Assembly: GCA_021841005.1 (NCBI GenBank)
Contig: JAKBVZ010000021.1
Coordinates: 28,534-92,533, forward strand
DNA length: 64,000 nucleotides
From: Actinomycetes bacterium
GTDB taxonomy: Bacteria > Actinomycetota > Acidimicrobiia > Acidimicrobiales > JAMCPL01
Direction of reading: 5' to 3'
Below, one piece after another: positions 27,843 to 38,213 of the stretch. Numbering within the stretch: position 1 is the first letter of the stretch; each line of letters begins with the position of its first letter. Below the pieces are notes generated by a model that saw only the letters and a program-made list of their open reading frames with translations, did not search any database and was not told where the DNA came from. A program made the translations under genes and the position numbers.

Positions 27843-28480
27843 CGCCGGGACAGCGCCTTCTGTATCCTCTTGAGAACGGCCTCAGGAGTACCGGCCCCGT
27901 TCACCCTCAGCAGGTAGGACCTTGCCTCGTACCATTGCGCCACCGGTAACGTCTCTTTCTCGTAGAGAACCAAACGCCGGCGTATGAACTCCTCCTTGTC
28001 GTCCTTGCGTTGCACTACTTCCCCGCCACATACATCACAGGTCCAGTTGAATTTCGGGGGTTTGTGCGTGGAATAGATTGCCCCGCAGTCGGAACAGACC
28101 CTTCTTGCCGCCAACCTCCGAACAGTCTGCTCGGTGGGGACGTCCAGCTCTATCGCCCTATCGAGCTCCATAGGACGCAACATCTCCTCGAGCATCTCAG
28201 CCTGAGCCACAGTGCGTGGGAAACCGTCCAGTATGAACCCCTGGCTACGGACATCGTCCTCCGAGAGTCGCGAAGCGACCACATCCGTAACTATGTCATC
28301 CGAGATAAGCCCACCGCCTTCGAGGGTTTCGCGAACCTTGACCCCTACTGGAGTATTTGCCTTCACCGCCGCCCTCAGCATATCCCCAGTGGATATATGT
28401 GGAACAGCAAAGTACCGGGAGAGAAGGACACACTGAGTACCCTTCCCCGAGCCCTGCTTTCCCAGCACGACCAGCCTCAT
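27839..28480 (-). CDS. adk: adenylate kinase (zinc lid)
   Basis: A 213-residue enzyme balancing ATP, ADP and AMP. The P-loop GKQGSGKGTQ, AMP-binding STGDMLRAAV and DGFPRTVAQAEML are present. The lid carries four cysteines in CSDC and CDVC, so it is the zinc-binding long form. It is coupled to map. Confidence 0.97.
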   Translation of the reverse strand: MRLVVLGKQGSGKGTQCVLLSRYFAVPHISTGDMLRAAVKANTPVGVKVRETLEGGGLISDDIVTDVVASRLSEDDVRSQGFILDGFPRTVAQAEMLEEMLRPMELDRAIELDVPTEQTVRRLAARRVCSDCGAIYSTHKPPKFNWTCDVCGGEVVQRKDDKEEFIRRRLVLYEKETLPVAQWYEARSYLLRVNGAGTPEAVLKRIQKALSRR

Positions 28481-28540
28481 GGCAAGACATCCTCCACTGC
28501 GGCCGTTTGCAATGTTTCGAGTTGCCTACCCGCTCGACCT

Positions 28541-29836
28541 CTAAGCGAGGAACCCTTCATAGTTCCTCATCATCAGCTGGCTGTCTATCTGGCGCATGGT
28601 CTCCAGAGACACGCCCACGGCTATAAGGAGCGTGATGCCATAGAACGGGTACGCCGTAATGGCCCACAAGGCCATCAGCACCCCCGGCACTACCACAACA
28701 AGTGCAAGGTACAGTCCACCCGGGAAGGTAATCCGGTTCAGTATCCTGGACAGATATCTCTCGGTCGGCGGACCCGGTCTTATCCCTGGAATGAATCCCC
28801 CTTGCTTACGAATGATGTCTGATTGCTGGTGAGGATCGAATGCAACATATACGTAGAAATATGCAAACAAGAACACAAGTGCACCATAAAGTCCTATGTA
28901 CAATAGGCTGGTTGGCTGTATGTGGGCGTTCACGAAGAGTCGGAAGCCCGCCCAGGGCAGCACATTGGAAAGCAGCACAGGAATGTAGAGCAACGAACTC
29001 GCGAAGATGACCGGAATCACCCCCGACTGATTGACCTTCAGTGGAATATAGCTGGACGACCCGCCATACATCTTGCGCCCGACCACCCTGCTGGCAAAAG
29101 TAACCGGAATCCTTCTCTGCCCCTGCTCCATGAAGACGATCCATACAAGTATGGCCAGTGACAGTGCGACCAGCACGCCGAACTTTAGATCACCGCCCTC
29201 CGCAAGTACGGCTCCGCCCGAAGGCACCACCCCGGCAACCACGTTGGCAAAGATGATCAGCGACATCCCGTTTCCCACCCCTCGTTGGGTAATGAGTTCC
29301 CCCAGCCACATGACAAACGCTGTTCCCGCCGTAAGCGTGAGGACGATGAATACAACCCTCGGAAAAGTGAAGTCCGGAATGATGTCTATCCTGGTGGAGC
29401 CGAACAGCCCGCCCCCTCCATTGTGAAAAAGATACACGAGACCCGTGGACTGCATCAATGCCAGCGCTACCGTAAGGTACCTGGTGGCCTGGGTGAGCTT
29501 CTTCTGGCCAACGGCTCCCTGGTCCCTCCACTCCTCGAACTTGGGTATGACCGTAGAAAGCAACTGGATAATGATCGAACTGGTGATGTAGGGCATGATA
29601 CCAAGCCCGAATACGGCCATCCTTGTAAGGGCGCCCCCTGAAAAAAGGTTGAGGAACCCTATGATACCCGCCGATTTGGCGGCGGCTTCCAGTTGCTGAA
29701 CCCTCTTGAAGTCCACGCCTGGAACGATTACATTCGCTCCCAGCTGGTAGACCCCGATTATCAGCAGCGTGAACAGGACCTTGTTCCTCAGGTCGGGTAT
29801 CTTGAATATGTTCTTAAGGCTTGACAGCACATACAC
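28541..29836 (-). CDS. secY: SecY preprotein translocase channel
   Basis: A 431-residue channel subunit with ten transmembrane segments. Recognisable pieces are LIIGVYQLGANVIVPGVD, the plug region FLNLFSGGALTRMAVFGLGI, PYITSSIIIQLL and the cytoplasmic loop GFIPGIRPGPPTERYLSRIL. It lies between rplO and adk, as in the spc operon. Confidence 0.98.
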   Translation of the reverse strand: MYVLSSLKNIFKIPDLRNKVLFTLLIIGVYQLGANVIVPGVDFKRVQQLEAAAKSAGIIGFLNLFSGGALTRMAVFGLGIMPYITSSIIIQLLSTVIPKFEEWRDQGAVGQKKLTQATRYLTVALALMQSTGLVYLFHNGGGGLFGSTRIDIIPDFTFPRVVFIVLTLTAGTAFVMWLGELITQRGVGNGMSLIIFANVVAGVVPSGGAVLAEGGDLKFGVLVALSLAILVWIVFMEQGQRRIPVTFASRVVGRKMYGGSSSYIPLKVNQSGVIPVIFASSLLYIPVLLSNVLPWAGFRLFVNAHIQPTSLLYIGLYGALVFLFAYFYVYVAFDPHQQSDIIRKQGGFIPGIRPGPPTERYLSRILNRITFPGGLYLALVVVVPGVLMALWAITAYPFYGITLLIAVGVSLETMRQIDSQLMMRNYEGFLA

Positions 29837-29906
29837 TCCTTACGGGGTTTTCAAAGGTACCAAAATAATTATCCTACACCGCCGAGATAGCTCGAGTTCG
29901 CCAAGG

Positions 29907-30395
29907 CTACCTATTGGTCAGAGCATTGCCCCGTGCAGGAGGGCGGCTACCCTTGAAGGGCAAGGGAACATCCTCGGTACTCCCGCCCGCACCTTCTATA
30001 GCGGCCTTTGCGGATTTAGAGAACCCATGAGCTTTCACAGTCATCGGCCGATCCACGTGGCCGTCACCAAGAATCTTCACAAGTGATCCCTTTCGGGCGA
30101 GCCCAACCCGCACCAGCAACTCCGGGTCGACCTGATCGCCATCTATCGCGTTGAGTGATTCCAGGTTAACGACCCTATAGCTCACTCTGAACGGGTTGTT
30201 GAACCCTCGCAGCTTGGGTAGGCGCTGGGTCAACGGCAATTGGCCGCCCTCAAAGCCGGGCTTGATATTGTTCCGAGCACCCTGGCCCTTGGTCCCCCGG
30301 CCAGCGGTCTTCCCGCCCTTACCTCCTGTCCCGCGAGCAACCCTCCTCTTGGGACGGCGTGAGCCAGGCGCCGCATGCAGATCGTGAACTTTCAT
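29907..30395 (-). CDS. rplO: ribosomal protein L15
   Basis: A 162-residue assembly protein. HDLHAAPGSRRPKRRVARGT, the Gly-rich GGKGGKTAGRGTKGQGAR and FEGGQLPLTQRLPKLRGF are typical. The start overlaps the rpmD stop by four bases. Confidence 0.98.
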   Translation of the reverse strand: MKVHDLHAAPGSRRPKRRVARGTGGKGGKTAGRGTKGQGARNNIKPGFEGGQLPLTQRLPKLRGFNNPFRVSYRVVNLESLNAIDGDQVDPELLVRVGLARKGSLVKILGDGHVDRPMTVKAHGFSKSAKAAIEGAGGSTEDVPLPFKGSRPPARGNALTNR

Positions 30396-30856
30396 ACTCC
30401 ATCCTCCTTGCTCCGCCTGTTGCCTGCGCTCCGTTGACCGATCACCTTGCTGCGTGATCGGATACCACTAGCTTGATCCACTCCCGATACATCCACCATG
30501 TGGCTGACCTTCCTCAACATCCCCGACAGTTCAGGAGTTGCCTGATGGACCCTCTCCATGCCGATACCTCGAAGTCCCAACGCCCGCAGTGTTGCCCTAT
30601 TCTTAGGCTTCGCGCTTATGTAAGAACGTCGTTGGACAATCTTGACGTAAGAGCCAGCGGGAAGCCGCGCCAAATCTCCAAAATTGATGGTGTCGCCCTG
30701 CGTACCCGGTACGCCCTGCGCCTCCGGTACACCCGGTACACCCGGTACACCCGGTACACCCGGTACACCCGGAGCAGCCGGCATCTCCGCGCCGACCCGC
30801 CTGGACGGCATCCCCCGCGTACTCATTGAGCCGGTATTTTCCTGTTCTCCGGTCAT
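30392..30856 (-). CDS. rpmD: ribosomal protein L30 with collagen-like N-terminal extension
   Basis: A 154-residue protein; bacterial L30 is normally about 60 residues. The L30 fold spans about residues 70-130 ([51 protein letters not shown]). Before it lie about 60 residues with a [20 protein letters not shown]-type run, and after it a basic tail of about 25 residues. The extension comes from a nine-base repeat. The start overlaps the rpsE stop, so the extension is in frame and translated if that start is used. An internal start near the L30 fold would give a normal protein, but no better start is evident. Confidence 0.9.
   Translation of the reverse strand: MTGEQENTGSMSTRGMPSRRVGAEMPAAPGVPGVPGVPGVPGVPEAQGVPGTQGDTINFGDLARLPAGSYVKIVQRRSYISAKPKNRATLRALGLRGIGMERVHQATPELSGMLRKVSHMVDVSGVDQASGIRSRSKVIGQRSAGNRRSKEDGV
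30726..30770 (-). repeat. 9-bp tandem repeat in rpmD
   Basis: Five exact ggtacaccc units (read on the plus strand), with two degenerate ones to the left, encode Gly-Val-Pro in the L30 extension. Confidence 0.9.
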
Positions 30857-31410
30857 TTCACATCAATCTCCTTGTAAAGCTCACGCGCCCTCTGTCTCTC
30901 CCTGAACGCCCGGAGCACCCCTTTCGGCACGATATCGTCGGCCGGAAGCCCGCGCAGCCTTGCCACCTCATCTGGACGCTTGAGTTGCTTGAGCGCCGCC
31001 ACCGTAGCATGTGCGACATTGATATTATTGGAAGAGCCGAGCGACTTGGCGAGTACGTCATGCACTCCGGCCAGTTCGAGAATCGCACGGGCAGCGCCCC
31101 CTGCAATTACCCCGGTACCAGGAGCCGCAGGCTTCAACATGATCCTGCCGGCACCAGCCCGTCCTATGACAGGATGCGTGATAGTGGCACCTGCCAGCGG
31201 TACCTCGAAAAGCATCTTCTTGGCATCCTCTATACCCTTCTGCACCGCCGTACCGGCCTCCTTGGCCTTTCCGAACCCTACCCCTACAAGCCCGTCCCTA
31301 TCACCCACAACTGCAAGCGCGCTGAAGGAGAACCTCCTACCACCCTTGACAACTTTGGCAACCCGGTTGACCATGATCGTCTGCTCTTCAAACTGGCCAT
31401 CTACTAGCAT
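30853..31410 (-). CDS. rpsE: ribosomal protein S5
   Basis: A 185-residue protein at the mRNA entry channel. [60 protein letters not shown] and [19 protein letters not shown] identify both domains. Confidence 0.98.
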   Translation of the reverse strand: MLVDGQFEEQTIMVNRVAKVVKGGRRFSFSALAVVGDRDGLVGVGFGKAKEAGTAVQKGIEDAKKMLFEVPLAGATITHPVIGRAGAGRIMLKPAAPGTGVIAGGAARAILELAGVHDVLAKSLGSSNNINVAHATVAALKQLKRPDEVARLRGLPADDIVPKGVLRAFRERQRARELYKEIDVK

Positions 31411-31432
31411 ATTCTGGAACTCTCCTGTACCA

Positions 31433-31801
31433 CTAGAACTTCAAACCTGCCTGCCTCGCGGCATCTCCAAGCGCTGCTACCCTGCCGTGGTACTTGAAAC
31501 CACCCCTGTCAAAGACCACTTCTGTCACGCCGGCATCTTTGGCTCTGGCGGCCACCTTCCTACCGATTTCCTCAGCGGCAGCAATATTACCGCCATAGGT
31601 ACTCCGCAGATCCTTCTCCACCGTAGACGCAGAAGCCACTGTCCTACCCTCTACGTCATCCACGATCTGCGCTGAAATATGGCGTGCCGACCGGAAGACC
31701 ACCAATCTCGGCCTGGCGCTGGTTCCTGACACCTTCTTGCGCACTCCTGCATGGCGCCTGACACGCAACTGCCTTCTTCTAGCTGCTATGGAAGTACTCA
31801 T
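31433..31801 (-). CDS. rplR: ribosomal protein L18
   Basis: A 122-residue 5S rRNA-binding protein. [40 protein letters not shown] and [20 protein letters not shown] are diagnostic. It abuts rplF with no gap. Confidence 0.98.
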   Translation of the reverse strand: MSTSIAARRRQLRVRRHAGVRKKVSGTSARPRLVVFRSARHISAQIVDDVEGRTVASASTVEKDLRSTYGGNIAAAEEIGRKVAARAKDAGVTEVVFDRGGFKYHGRVAALGDAARQAGLKF

Positions 31802-32341
31802 CTACTTGGCCGCCTTTCCTGCTTTACGGATAATGCGTTCGCCCGCGTACATCACTCCCTTGCCCTTGTATGGCTCCGGTTTGCGGATCTTGCGTATGTC
31901 AGCGGCAATCTGGCCAACTTGTTCCTTGTCTATGCCAGAAACAATCACCCTGGTGGGAACAGGTACTTCCAGGGTAATCCCATCAGGAACACGCACCAGC
32001 ACTGGATGGGAGTAGCCCAGCGCCATCTCTATCTGGCTGGGACCCTTGGACACCGCCCTATACCCGACTCCCACGATCTCGAGCTGTTTCGTATAACCTT
32101 CAGTTACTCCGGTAACCATATTAGAGATGAGGGTACGGTAGAGGCCGTGCAGCGCCTTCACCCTGTGCTCGTCATTCTGGCGCTGGACCACAATAGTGGA
32201 GTCCTCCTGAACCAGCGTGATCTCAGCCGGCAGGTCGCGCGAAAGGACGCCCTTGGGTCCCTTCACTTCGATCTGCCCTTCGCCAGCAGTGATTGTCACA
32301 CCGGATGGAACCTGGACGGGCTGCTTACCTATACGAGACAC
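31802..32341 (-). CDS. rplF: ribosomal protein L6
   Basis: A 179-residue protein near the sarcin-ricin loop. [31 protein letters not shown] and the C-terminal [20 protein letters not shown] are diagnostic. Confidence 0.98.
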   Translation of the reverse strand: MSRIGKQPVQVPSGVTITAGEGQIEVKGPKGVLSRDLPAEITLVQEDSTIVVQRQNDEHRVKALHGLYRTLISNMVTGVTEGYTKQLEIVGVGYRAVSKGPSQIEMALGYSHPVLVRVPDGITLEVPVPTRVIVSGIDKEQVGQIAADIRKIRKPEPYKGKGVMYAGERIIRKAGKAAK

Positions 32342-32388
32342 CGTAAATCTCCCTTGTTCTCAATTCTCCCTGGCCATCCACGGCAAGA

Positions 32389-32790
32389 TCACCACACATG
32401 GCAGAGCACCTCCCCACCTACCCTGTCACGCCGTGCTCGCGTATCGGTCATCAGCCCTCTGGACGTCGACAGCACCGCCACTCCAAGCCCACCCAGCACC
32501 CTGGGAATATTGCCTGCGCGCACGTACACTCTCCGTCCTGGCTTGGATACCCTGGACAGGCCACTAATAGTTCGCTCCCTGGTAGGACTGTACTTTAGAC
32601 TGATTCGTAAACATGGATGGCCGCCGACCTCCTCGACAATGCTGTAACCGGACAGGTACCCCTCTTCGAGAAGTATCTTTGCCAGAGATTCCTTCAGCTT
32701 GGATGCAGGCATCACCACTTCCTCATGCATTGCCGTATTTGCATTCCTTATCCGGGTGAGCATATCCGCAACCGGGTCTGTCATGGACAT
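32389..32790 (-). CDS. rpsH: ribosomal protein S8
   Basis: A 133-residue primary 16S-binding protein. [38 protein letters not shown] and the C-terminal [20 protein letters not shown] identify it. Confidence 0.98.
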   Translation of the reverse strand: MSMTDPVADMLTRIRNANTAMHEEVVMPASKLKESLAKILLEEGYLSGYSIVEEVGGHPCLRISLKYSPTRERTISGLSRVSKPGRRVYVRAGNIPRVLGGLGVAVLSTSRGLMTDTRARRDRVGGEVLCHVW

Positions 32791-32799
32791 GGCGACCTC

Positions 32800-32985
32800 C
32801 TACCAGCTGGCCTTAGTCATGCCGGGAATCTCACCCTGATGCACCATCGTTCGCAAACATATCCGGCAAAGTCCAAGCTTTTTGAACACAGCTTTTGGCC
32901 GGCCGCAACGCTTACACCGGGTATAACCACGCACCTTGAACTTGGGCATCTTCTGCTGCTTCTGTACGAGCGCCTTCTTTGCCAT
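32800..32985 (-). CDS. rpsN: ribosomal protein S14, zinc type
   Basis: A 61-residue S14 of the short zinc-binding form. The cysteines are in RCKRCGRP and LCRICLR, and the end is [10 protein letters not shown] 178-base gap to rplE holds no recognised gene; a 43-codon frame there lacks a good Shine-Dalgarno. Confidence 0.98.
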   Translation of the reverse strand: MAKKALVQKQQKMPKFKVRGYTRCKRCGRPKAVFKKLGLCRICLRTMVHQGEIPGMTKASW

Positions 32986-33163
32986 TCTCCCTATATCCTC
33001 ATACTTTCATCTTCATGCCTTCGCCGCAGGTCGCGGTCTCGCTTACATATGTCATCGCATCCATCGTCCACCAATCCTTTCGAGCCCTTGAGCCTTCATC
33101 CAAACCCGTCAAACCCTTCACCAGTTGCATCCGCCTAGAAGGGGCGCACCCTGGCTGATTCGC

Positions 33164-33793
33164 TCAAACACTTGCACCTTCATTCCTGAAGGGAAACCCG
33201 AGCGCCCTGAGAAACACGTATGCGTCTCTGTCCGACTTCGCCGTCGTACATATTGTAATGTCCATGCCTCTCGGCGCGTCCACCTTATCGTAGTTGACCT
33301 CAGGGAAGATCAGCTGCTCAGTAACACCAAATGTATAATTACCGGAACCGTCGAACGACTTCGGCGACAGACCCCGGAAATCTCTTATCCTCGGTATTGC
33401 AGTGGAAACCAAGCGGTCGAGGAACTCCCAGGCCCTGTCTCCGCGGATAGTCACCTTTACGCCTATGGGCATGCCAGCGCGTAACTTGAAACTGGCAATG
33501 GAACGGCGGGCTCTGGTAATCACAGGTTTCTGACCGGCAATCACGGTCAGGTCAGCCACCGCACCCTCCAACAATGACGGCTGCTGGGTGGCTTTCCCCA
33601 CTCCCATATTCACCACGATCTTTTCCAGCCTGGGAATCTGCATTACATTGGTAATACCAAGCTCGGACTGGATCGCCAAACGTACTTCCTGCTCATAATT
33701 CACCCGCAAACGCGGCACCGCCTTATTCACAGCCACATTCTTTCCGGCCGCGCTCCTCGTAGGCATAGGAGTTGCTGATGCGATGGGTGTCAT
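33164..33793 (-). CDS. rplE: ribosomal protein L5
   Basis: A 209-residue 5S rRNA-binding protein with a short extra N-terminus ([18 protein letters not shown]). [58 protein letters not shown] and [15 protein letters not shown] are diagnostic. The ATG is contained in a duplicated copy of the rplX end, so rplX and rplE once overlapped as ATGA. Confidence 0.97.
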   Translation of the reverse strand: MTPIASATPMPTRSAAGKNVAVNKAVPRLRVNYEQEVRLAIQSELGITNVMQIPRLEKIVVNMGVGKATQQPSLLEGAVADLTVIAGQKPVITRARRSIASFKLRAGMPIGVKVTIRGDRAWEFLDRLVSTAIPRIRDFRGLSPKSFDGSGNYTFGVTEQLIFPEVNYDKVDAPRGMDITICTTAKSDRDAYVFLRALGFPFRNEGASV

Positions 33794-33890
33794 AGATCAC
33801 CCCCACACTTCTGGCATACAGGTCCGCTGCGGCCACTATGCCGCAGCCCGTTCACTGGGATCATAGATCACCCCCACACTTCCTGCATAC
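33790..33890 (-). repeat. DR-flanked hairpin element 3 (rplX-rplE spacer)
   Basis: Direct repeats of about 30 bases with small differences (33790-33819 and 33861-33890) flank a 41-base core with CTGCGGC-CACTAT-GCCGCAG (33827-33846). Each repeat copy contains the ATGA that ends rplX (right copy) or starts rplE (left copy). Collapsing one copy restores an rplX-rplE overlap. Confidence 0.9.
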
Positions 33891-34169
33891 ACGCAACTTC
33901 CTGCCCTGCTCATCGTAGCGTATGCCAATCCGGGTCGGTGCGCCGCACGATGAGCATATTATCCCTACAGCAGACACGGGCAATGGCATGTCCTTGTCTA
34001 TAATGCCACCCTGCATGGTCTGGCCTCTGGGCTTGGTGTGGCGTTTGGCCATATTGGCTCCTTCCACAATCACCTTGCCGGTGGAGGGTAGAGCACGCAT
34101 GACGGTACCTTCTTTGCCGCGATGTTTCCCGGAAAGCACCATTACCTTATCGCCTCGTTTTATCCTCAT
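33861..34169 (-). CDS. rplX: ribosomal protein L24
   Basis: A 102-residue assembly initiator. RIKRGDKVMVLSGKHRGKEG, VIVEGANMAKRHTKPRGQ and the C-terminal CRKCGGDL with a second Cys pair (CSSC) are seen, so it is a zinc-carrying form. Its ATG overlaps the stop of the small frame at 34166-34366. Confidence 0.97.
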   Translation of the reverse strand: MRIKRGDKVMVLSGKHRGKEGTVMRALPSTGKVIVEGANMAKRHTKPRGQTMQGGIIDKDMPLPVSAVGIICSSCGAPTRIGIRYDEQGRKLRVCRKCGGDL

Positions 34170-34366
34170 TCACTCACCTCAACAACCATCTTCAACATCC
34201 ATACACCGCAACCGTCCATCACGACCGGTAGCTGTTCCGTAACCGGTCTCCACGCCCTTGCCCTCGACGCCCTTGCCGACAACCATCCACCGAGGAGATG
34301 GCTGACCGACGCCTCGCCGACGGGCCAAGCCGCCGGGTTGCCAATCGCACTGCCTGCATCCACCAT
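34166..34366 (-). CDS. possible small protein coupled between rplN and rplX
   Basis: A 66-codon frame exactly fills the gap between rplN and rplX. Its ATG shares the last base of the rplN stop (TGATG) and its TGA overlaps the rplX ATG (ATGA), so ribosomes could pass from rplN to rplX through it. The product starts [20 protein letters not shown] and contains HLLGGWLSARASRARAW, ending in EVSE. No family is recognised. Overlaps at both ends are hard to explain for non-coding DNA, but the residue composition is not strongly protein-like. Confidence 0.45.
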   Translation of the reverse strand: MVDAGSAIGNPAAWPVGEASVSHLLGGWLSARASRARAWRPVTEQLPVVMDGCGVWMLKMVVEVSE

Positions 34367-34734
34367 CAGATAACCTCTGGAGCAAGGGATATGATCCTCA
34401 TGAACCGCTTGTCTCTCAGCTCCCTGCCCACGGGACCAAATATGCGGGTTCCTCTGGGCTGTAGCTGCTCGTTCACCAGCACGGCCGCATTGTCATCAAA
34501 CCGTATATAGCTGCCATCAGGCCGCCGACGCTCCTTTGCGGTACGCACCACAACGCACTTCACCACGTCTCCCTTTTTGACCGCCGCACCAGGAATGGCA
34601 TCCTTGACCGTTGCCACCACGAGATCTCCTATACCTGCATAGCGACGGCGAGAGCCACCAAGCACCCGTATACACAGCACTTCCTTAGCACCTGAATTGT
34701 CGGCCACCCTCAGCCTCGACTCCTGCTGGATCAT
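34366..34734 (-). CDS. rplN: ribosomal protein L14
   Basis: A 122-residue interface protein. [51 protein letters not shown] and [20 protein letters not shown] are diagnostic. ATG 34734 overlaps the rpsQ stop (ATGA), so the longer upstream frame is not used. Confidence 0.98.
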   Translation of the reverse strand: MIQQESRLRVADNSGAKEVLCIRVLGGSRRRYAGIGDLVVATVKDAIPGAAVKKGDVVKCVVVRTAKERRRPDGSYIRFDDNAAVLVNEQLQPRGTRIFGPVGRELRDKRFMRIISLAPEVI

Positions 34735-34982
34735 CGAGCCCTCTCCACTATCTCGGTCACCCTCCATCTTTTGAGCTTCGACAACGGTCTCGTCTCCATT
34801 ACCCTTACACGGTCACCCATCGCTGCATCCAAGCCACTGCCATCCGCGTATAATTTCTTCGTCCTTTGCACCATTTTCTTATAACGCCTGTGAGCGACCT
34901 TCTCCTTCACCGCCACCACGACAGTGGATGCCATCTTGTCCGAAATGACAACGCCTTCTCTTACTTTCCGCTGACCGCTCAT
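34731..34982 (-). CDS. rpsQ: ribosomal protein S17
   Basis: An 83-residue OB-fold protein that binds 16S r[37 protein letters not shown] and [18 protein letters not shown] are typical. It follows rpmC by three bases. Confidence 0.98.
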   Translation of the reverse strand: MSGQRKVREGVVISDKMASTVVVAVKEKVAHRRYKKMVQRTKKLYADGSGLDAAMGDRVRVMETRPLSKLKRWRVTEIVERAR

Positions 34983-34985
34983 CGC

Positions 34986-35519
34986 TTAGTTGCCTTCCTC
35001 GTCGTCTACGCTCACACTGCCTGCATCCTCATAATGCGATGTATCATCGTCAGTGGTGCTTCCAGCTCCGTCCGTCTCACCAGCACTGACCCCGTCTGTC
35101 TCACCGGTATCCTGCACACTCCCCACCGGACCGGTACCGGCCTCACCTATTCCACCAGCCTCGGAGTCGGGTTCACCGGTCCCATCCTCACCGGTGGCAT
35201 CCTGCACACCCCCGATCGGGGCGGAAGCTTCCCTGCGTGCAGCCTGCTGCCTTACCTGCTGTGCCTGCGGGCGCGACTGGAGCGATACTGTACGCCTCAC
35301 TAGGTAGCCATCCTCCTCCAACTCTGATTCTCTTATGAGGGTGAGCACCCTGGCTACGCGCCTTCGCGCCTGACCAAGCTTCGAGTGATCGTCAAGCTGG
35401 CCTGTAGCTTGCTGGAATCTCAGATTGACCAGCTCTCTACGTACCTCGTCCAGCCGCGACCAGAGTTCATCCTTGTCAAGATCCCTCAGCTCCAATACTT
35501 CCGTTGCTTCAAACGACAT
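34986..35519 (-). CDS. rpmC: ribosomal protein L29 with long acidic C-terminal extension
   Basis: A 177-residue protein; L29 is usually 60-75. The helical-hairpin fold is at the start (LELRDLDKDELWSRLDEVRR, ELVNLRFQQATGQLDDHSKL). After about residue 75 comes a basic stretch and then about 90 residues rich in Gly, Asp, Glu, Ser and Thr with recurring GETDG/VQD-type phrases, ending in a cluster of Asp and Glu. L29 lies at the polypeptide exit, so the tail would project there. The stop is three bases before rpsQ, so the extension is genuinely part of the frame. Confidence 0.93.
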   Translation of the reverse strand: MSFEATEVLELRDLDKDELWSRLDEVRRELVNLRFQQATGQLDDHSKLGQARRRVARVLTLIRESELEEDGYLVRRTVSLQSRPQAQQVRQQAARREASAPIGGVQDATGEDGTGEPDSEAGGIGEAGTGPVGSVQDTGETDGVSAGETDGAGSTTDDDTSHYEDAGSVSVDDEEGN

Positions 35520-35522
35520 CGA

Positions 35523-35960
35523 TCAGACCTCCACTTCGGGAGTTCCATACGCTCCCGGGCGCACCACAAATCGAGCACTTATAGGAAGTTTCTGTATGGC
35601 TCTTTCCATCGCGGAACGTCCAAGTTCCTTGTCGACGCCGGACAGTTCGAAAAGCATCCTGCCGGGTTTCACAACTGCAACCCAGTGCTCCGGACTGCCC
35701 TTGCCGGATCCCATTCTGGTCTCGGCGGGTTTCTGGGTCACCGGCTTGTCTGGGAACACCCTTATCCATACTTTTCCGCCGCGCTTCACGTGCCGTGTCA
35801 TCGCAATACGAGCCGCCTCGATCTGGCGAGCCGTAATCCAACCTGGCTCCAGCGCCTGGATACCGAAGTCACCGAAGGTAACCGCGTTGCCCCCTTTGGA
35901 CACGCCCTTCATGCGCCCTCTCTGCTGCTTGCGGTGCTTCACCTTACGAGGCATCAGCAT
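35523..35960 (-). CDS. rplP: ribosomal protein L16
   Basis: A 145-residue protein near the peptidyl transferase centre. [60 protein letters not shown] and [20 protein letters not shown] are diagnostic. The open frame begins MLMPRKVKH, so ATG 35954 may be the true start rather than 35960. Confidence 0.97.
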   Translation of the reverse strand: MLMPRKVKHRKQQRGRMKGVSKGGNAVTFGDFGIQALEPGWITARQIEAARIAMTRHVKRGGKVWIRVFPDKPVTQKPAETRMGSGKGSPEHWVAVVKPGRMLFELSGVDKELGRSAMERAIQKLPISARFVVRPGAYGTPEVEV

Positions 35961-37042
35961 CAGTCCACCTCCTTACGAAAGTGTGGAGCTTCGCGATGCT
36001 CAGGCTTGGCCCTGCGCTCCAACTCCTCTTCATCTTCCTCGACGTTTTCCACGATCTCATCAATCGCTGTATTTTCGGTATCGACGAGATCTTGATCGAT
36101 CTCTTCGATATCATCCAACCCCACACGCTCATCCCCGTCTCCAATGTCCGCGTCTAGGATACCGCCGCCTGTCAATGATCCTTCCGCAGGCTCTATACCT
36201 TCCACATTCGTGCCGACATCATCATCGGAAGGATCAACGACCACGACAGGTGCAGCCGGTTCACTCTCCTCCATGCCGGGCAGAGCCATACTACGTCTCC
36301 TGCCACCACCCGCCACTACGAGGTGCCTGGTACTATCGCTCTTGGCCGCCTGCCCAGCCGCCATGTCGATTTCCTTGGTGGTCTTACCATCATTGACCGA
36401 CAGATGGTACGGCAGGATATCTCCCTTGTATATCCATACCTTCACTCCGATGCGCCCGAAGGTTGTCCTGGCTTCTTTGAAGCCGTAATCAATATCCGCC
36501 CGCAGGGTGTGGAGGGGCACCCTTCCCTCTCTGTACGATTCCCTCCGCGCCATCTCGGCACCACCGAGCCGACCGGAACACTGTACGCGCACCCCTTCGG
36601 CACCCGACTTTCGAACGGTCTGCATAGCTCGCTTCATCGCTCTACGGAATGCGACTCTTTTACCAAGCTGGTCTGCTATACCCTGAGCTACCAACGCAGC
36701 ATCCAGTTCCGGCCGCTTGACCTCTTCGATATTCAGCTGTATGTCACCGCGGCTGAGACCTGTCATCTTGGCCAGTTGCCCCTTGAGCCTGTCAGCCTCA
36801 GCGCCTTTACGCCCGATCACGATACCCGGCCTAGCCGTATGTATGTCCACCCGCAAACGATCCCGGGTACGTTCGATCTCGATGCGGCTTACCGCCGCCG
36901 TTTCCAACTCTTTCTGAAGATAGTCGCGAATACGCCAATCCTCTACGACAAGTTCACCGTAGTGACGATCCTCGAACCAGCGTGATTTCCAGTCTGTAGT
37001 AACTCCTAAGCGGAATCCATAGGGATTGACCTTCTGTCCCAT
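35960..37042 (-). CDS. rpsC: ribosomal protein S3 with acidic C-terminal extension
   Basis: A 360-residue protein at the mRNA entry. The KH and C-terminal domains ([78 protein letters not shown]) occupy the first 215 residues. The remaining 145 residues are very acidic, with repeated Asp-Asp, Glu-Glu and [13 protein letters not shown], ending in a charged [12 protein letters not shown]. Its ATG shares a base with the rplV stop. Family members in actinobacteria often have 30-60 extra residues; this is longer. Confidence 0.95.
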   Translation of the reverse strand: MGQKVNPYGFRLGVTTDWKSRWFEDRHYGELVVEDWRIRDYLQKELETAAVSRIEIERTRDRLRVDIHTARPGIVIGRKGAEADRLKGQLAKMTGLSRGDIQLNIEEVKRPELDAALVAQGIADQLGKRVAFRRAMKRAMQTVRKSGAEGVRVQCSGRLGGAEMARRESYREGRVPLHTLRADIDYGFKEARTTFGRIGVKVWIYKGDILPYHLSVNDGKTTKEIDMAAGQAAKSDSTRHLVVAGGGRRRSMALPGMEESEPAAPVVVVDPSDDDVGTNVEGIEPAEGSLTGGGILDADIGDGDERVGLDDIEEIDQDLVDTENTAIDEIVENVEEDEEELERRAKPEHREAPHFRKEVD

Positions 37043-37845
37043 CAGCGCTCCTCTCCTGGATCCCCGGCAGCATCTCCAGAAGCGGTTACCTCTCCGGAAT
37101 CACCTGCGTCTTCGACATCCTCGACCTGATCGAGACTGGCGGTCCTGGCCTGATCCAAGGCACCAGTGCTGTCGACATCATCGTACTCACCACCGGCTTC
37201 AGCTTGATCGACCTCCGCGACCTGCTCGACCCCCTGCTCCTCTATATCCGCGACCGGCTCGACACCCTCGACACTCACCACCCCATCCGTATTGTCAACA
37301 CCCCCGGCGGTGCCGGTACCCTCAATCAATCCAGTATCCCCGGTGACGGTGGCAATTCCAGCCTGCTCGACACCCTCGGTCTGCTCGCTCCCACGACGAC
37401 CTTTGCGCGAGGCAAGCACCCGGCGTGCCCTGTGAGCTGATGCAGTAGGTGCAGTACGGCTCCTCAAGGTTTCCAGTCTCTCTTCGGGCAGCCTGGTCAC
37501 GACGACCGTGACGTGACATGACCGCTTTCGTATGCGGGTAGCCCTCCCGCGAGCACGCGGGCGCCAGCGTTTCAAAGTAGCCGCTTCATCAGCGTAACAT
37601 GAATCCACATATAACTCATCCTGGTTGGCGAAATCATTGTTCTCTGCGTTGGCCGCCGCGGAAGCCAGCACTTTGGCGACGACTCTTGCCGCAGCACGGG
37701 GTGTACGCGCCAGGATATCCTGTGCCTCACCGACCTCCTTGCCCCTTATGAGATCAAGCACGGGCCTGACTTTGAACGCCGATATCCGCTCGTAACGGAG
37801 AACAGCCTTTGTACCCATGCGACCATCTTTCAGCCAGACTACCAT
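37042..37845 (-). CDS. rplV: ribosomal protein L22 with acidic C-terminal extension
   Basis: A 267-residue protein; L22 is usually 110-130. The fold ([60 protein letters not shown]) ends near residue 125. The remaining 140 residues are Glu/Asp/Gly/Val-rich with repeated EGVEQ/VEPV/DQAE phrases. ATG 37845 lies one base after the rpsS stop in the ancestral arrangement and is now inside a duplicated copy of the rpsS end; ATG 37818 is an alternative. Confidence 0.94.
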   Translation of the reverse strand: MVVWLKDGRMGTKAVLRYERISAFKVRPVLDLIRGKEVGEAQDILARTPRAAARVVAKVLASAAANAENNDFANQDELYVDSCYADEAATLKRWRPRARGRATRIRKRSCHVTVVVTRLPEERLETLRSRTAPTASAHRARRVLASRKGRRGSEQTEGVEQAGIATVTGDTGLIEGTGTAGGVDNTDGVVSVEGVEPVADIEEQGVEQVAEVDQAEAGGEYDDVDSTGALDQARTASLDQVEDVEDAGDSGEVTASGDAAGDPGEER

Positions 37846-37925
37846 GTCAACGCTCCGCTGCGGCCGCTATGCCGCAGCCCGTGCATCGTGTGAGTATCTT
37901 TCAGCCAGACTACCATGTCAACGCT
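37825..37925 (-). repeat. DR-flanked hairpin element 4 (rpsS-rplV spacer)
   Basis: Identical 30-base direct repeats (37825-37854 and 37896-37925) flank a 41-base core with CTGCGGC-CGCTAT-GCCGCAG (37858-37877). The right repeat includes the rpsS stop; the left includes the rplV ATG. Removing the core and one repeat would leave the rpsS stop and the rplV start one base apart. Confidence 0.93.
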
Positions 37926-38196
37926 TACCCTGCCTCTCCTGCCCAGCATGGAAACGGAAAGTTCTGGTGGGAGCAAACTCGCCCAGCTTATGCCCTACCA
38001 TGGATTCCGTGAGATACACAGGAATATGCTTCCTGCCGTCATGTACCGCCATGGTGTGGCCCACCATATCCGGAGTGATCGTCGAACGTCTCGACCACGT
38101 CTTTATCACTCTCTTCTCGTTTGCGGCATTTAACGCGTCCACTTTCTTCAGCAGATGCGAATCTACAAATGGCCCTTTCTTCACGCTACGTGACAT
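37918..38196 (-). CDS. rpsS: ribosomal protein S19
   Basis: A 92-residue head protein. [40 protein letters not shown] and [20 protein letters not shown] are diagnostic. Confidence 0.98.
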   Translation of the reverse strand: MSRSVKKGPFVDSHLLKKVDALNAANEKRVIKTWSRRSTITPDMVGHTMAVHDGRKHIPVYLTESMVGHKLGEFAPTRTFRFHAGQERQGKR

Positions 38197-38213
38197 CTAT
38201 CACTACCTGCCTA

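Noticed and set aside
32986-33163. 43-codon frame between rplE and rpsN
   Set aside because: It lacks a convincing Shine-Dalgarno and does not overlap the neighbouring stop or start.
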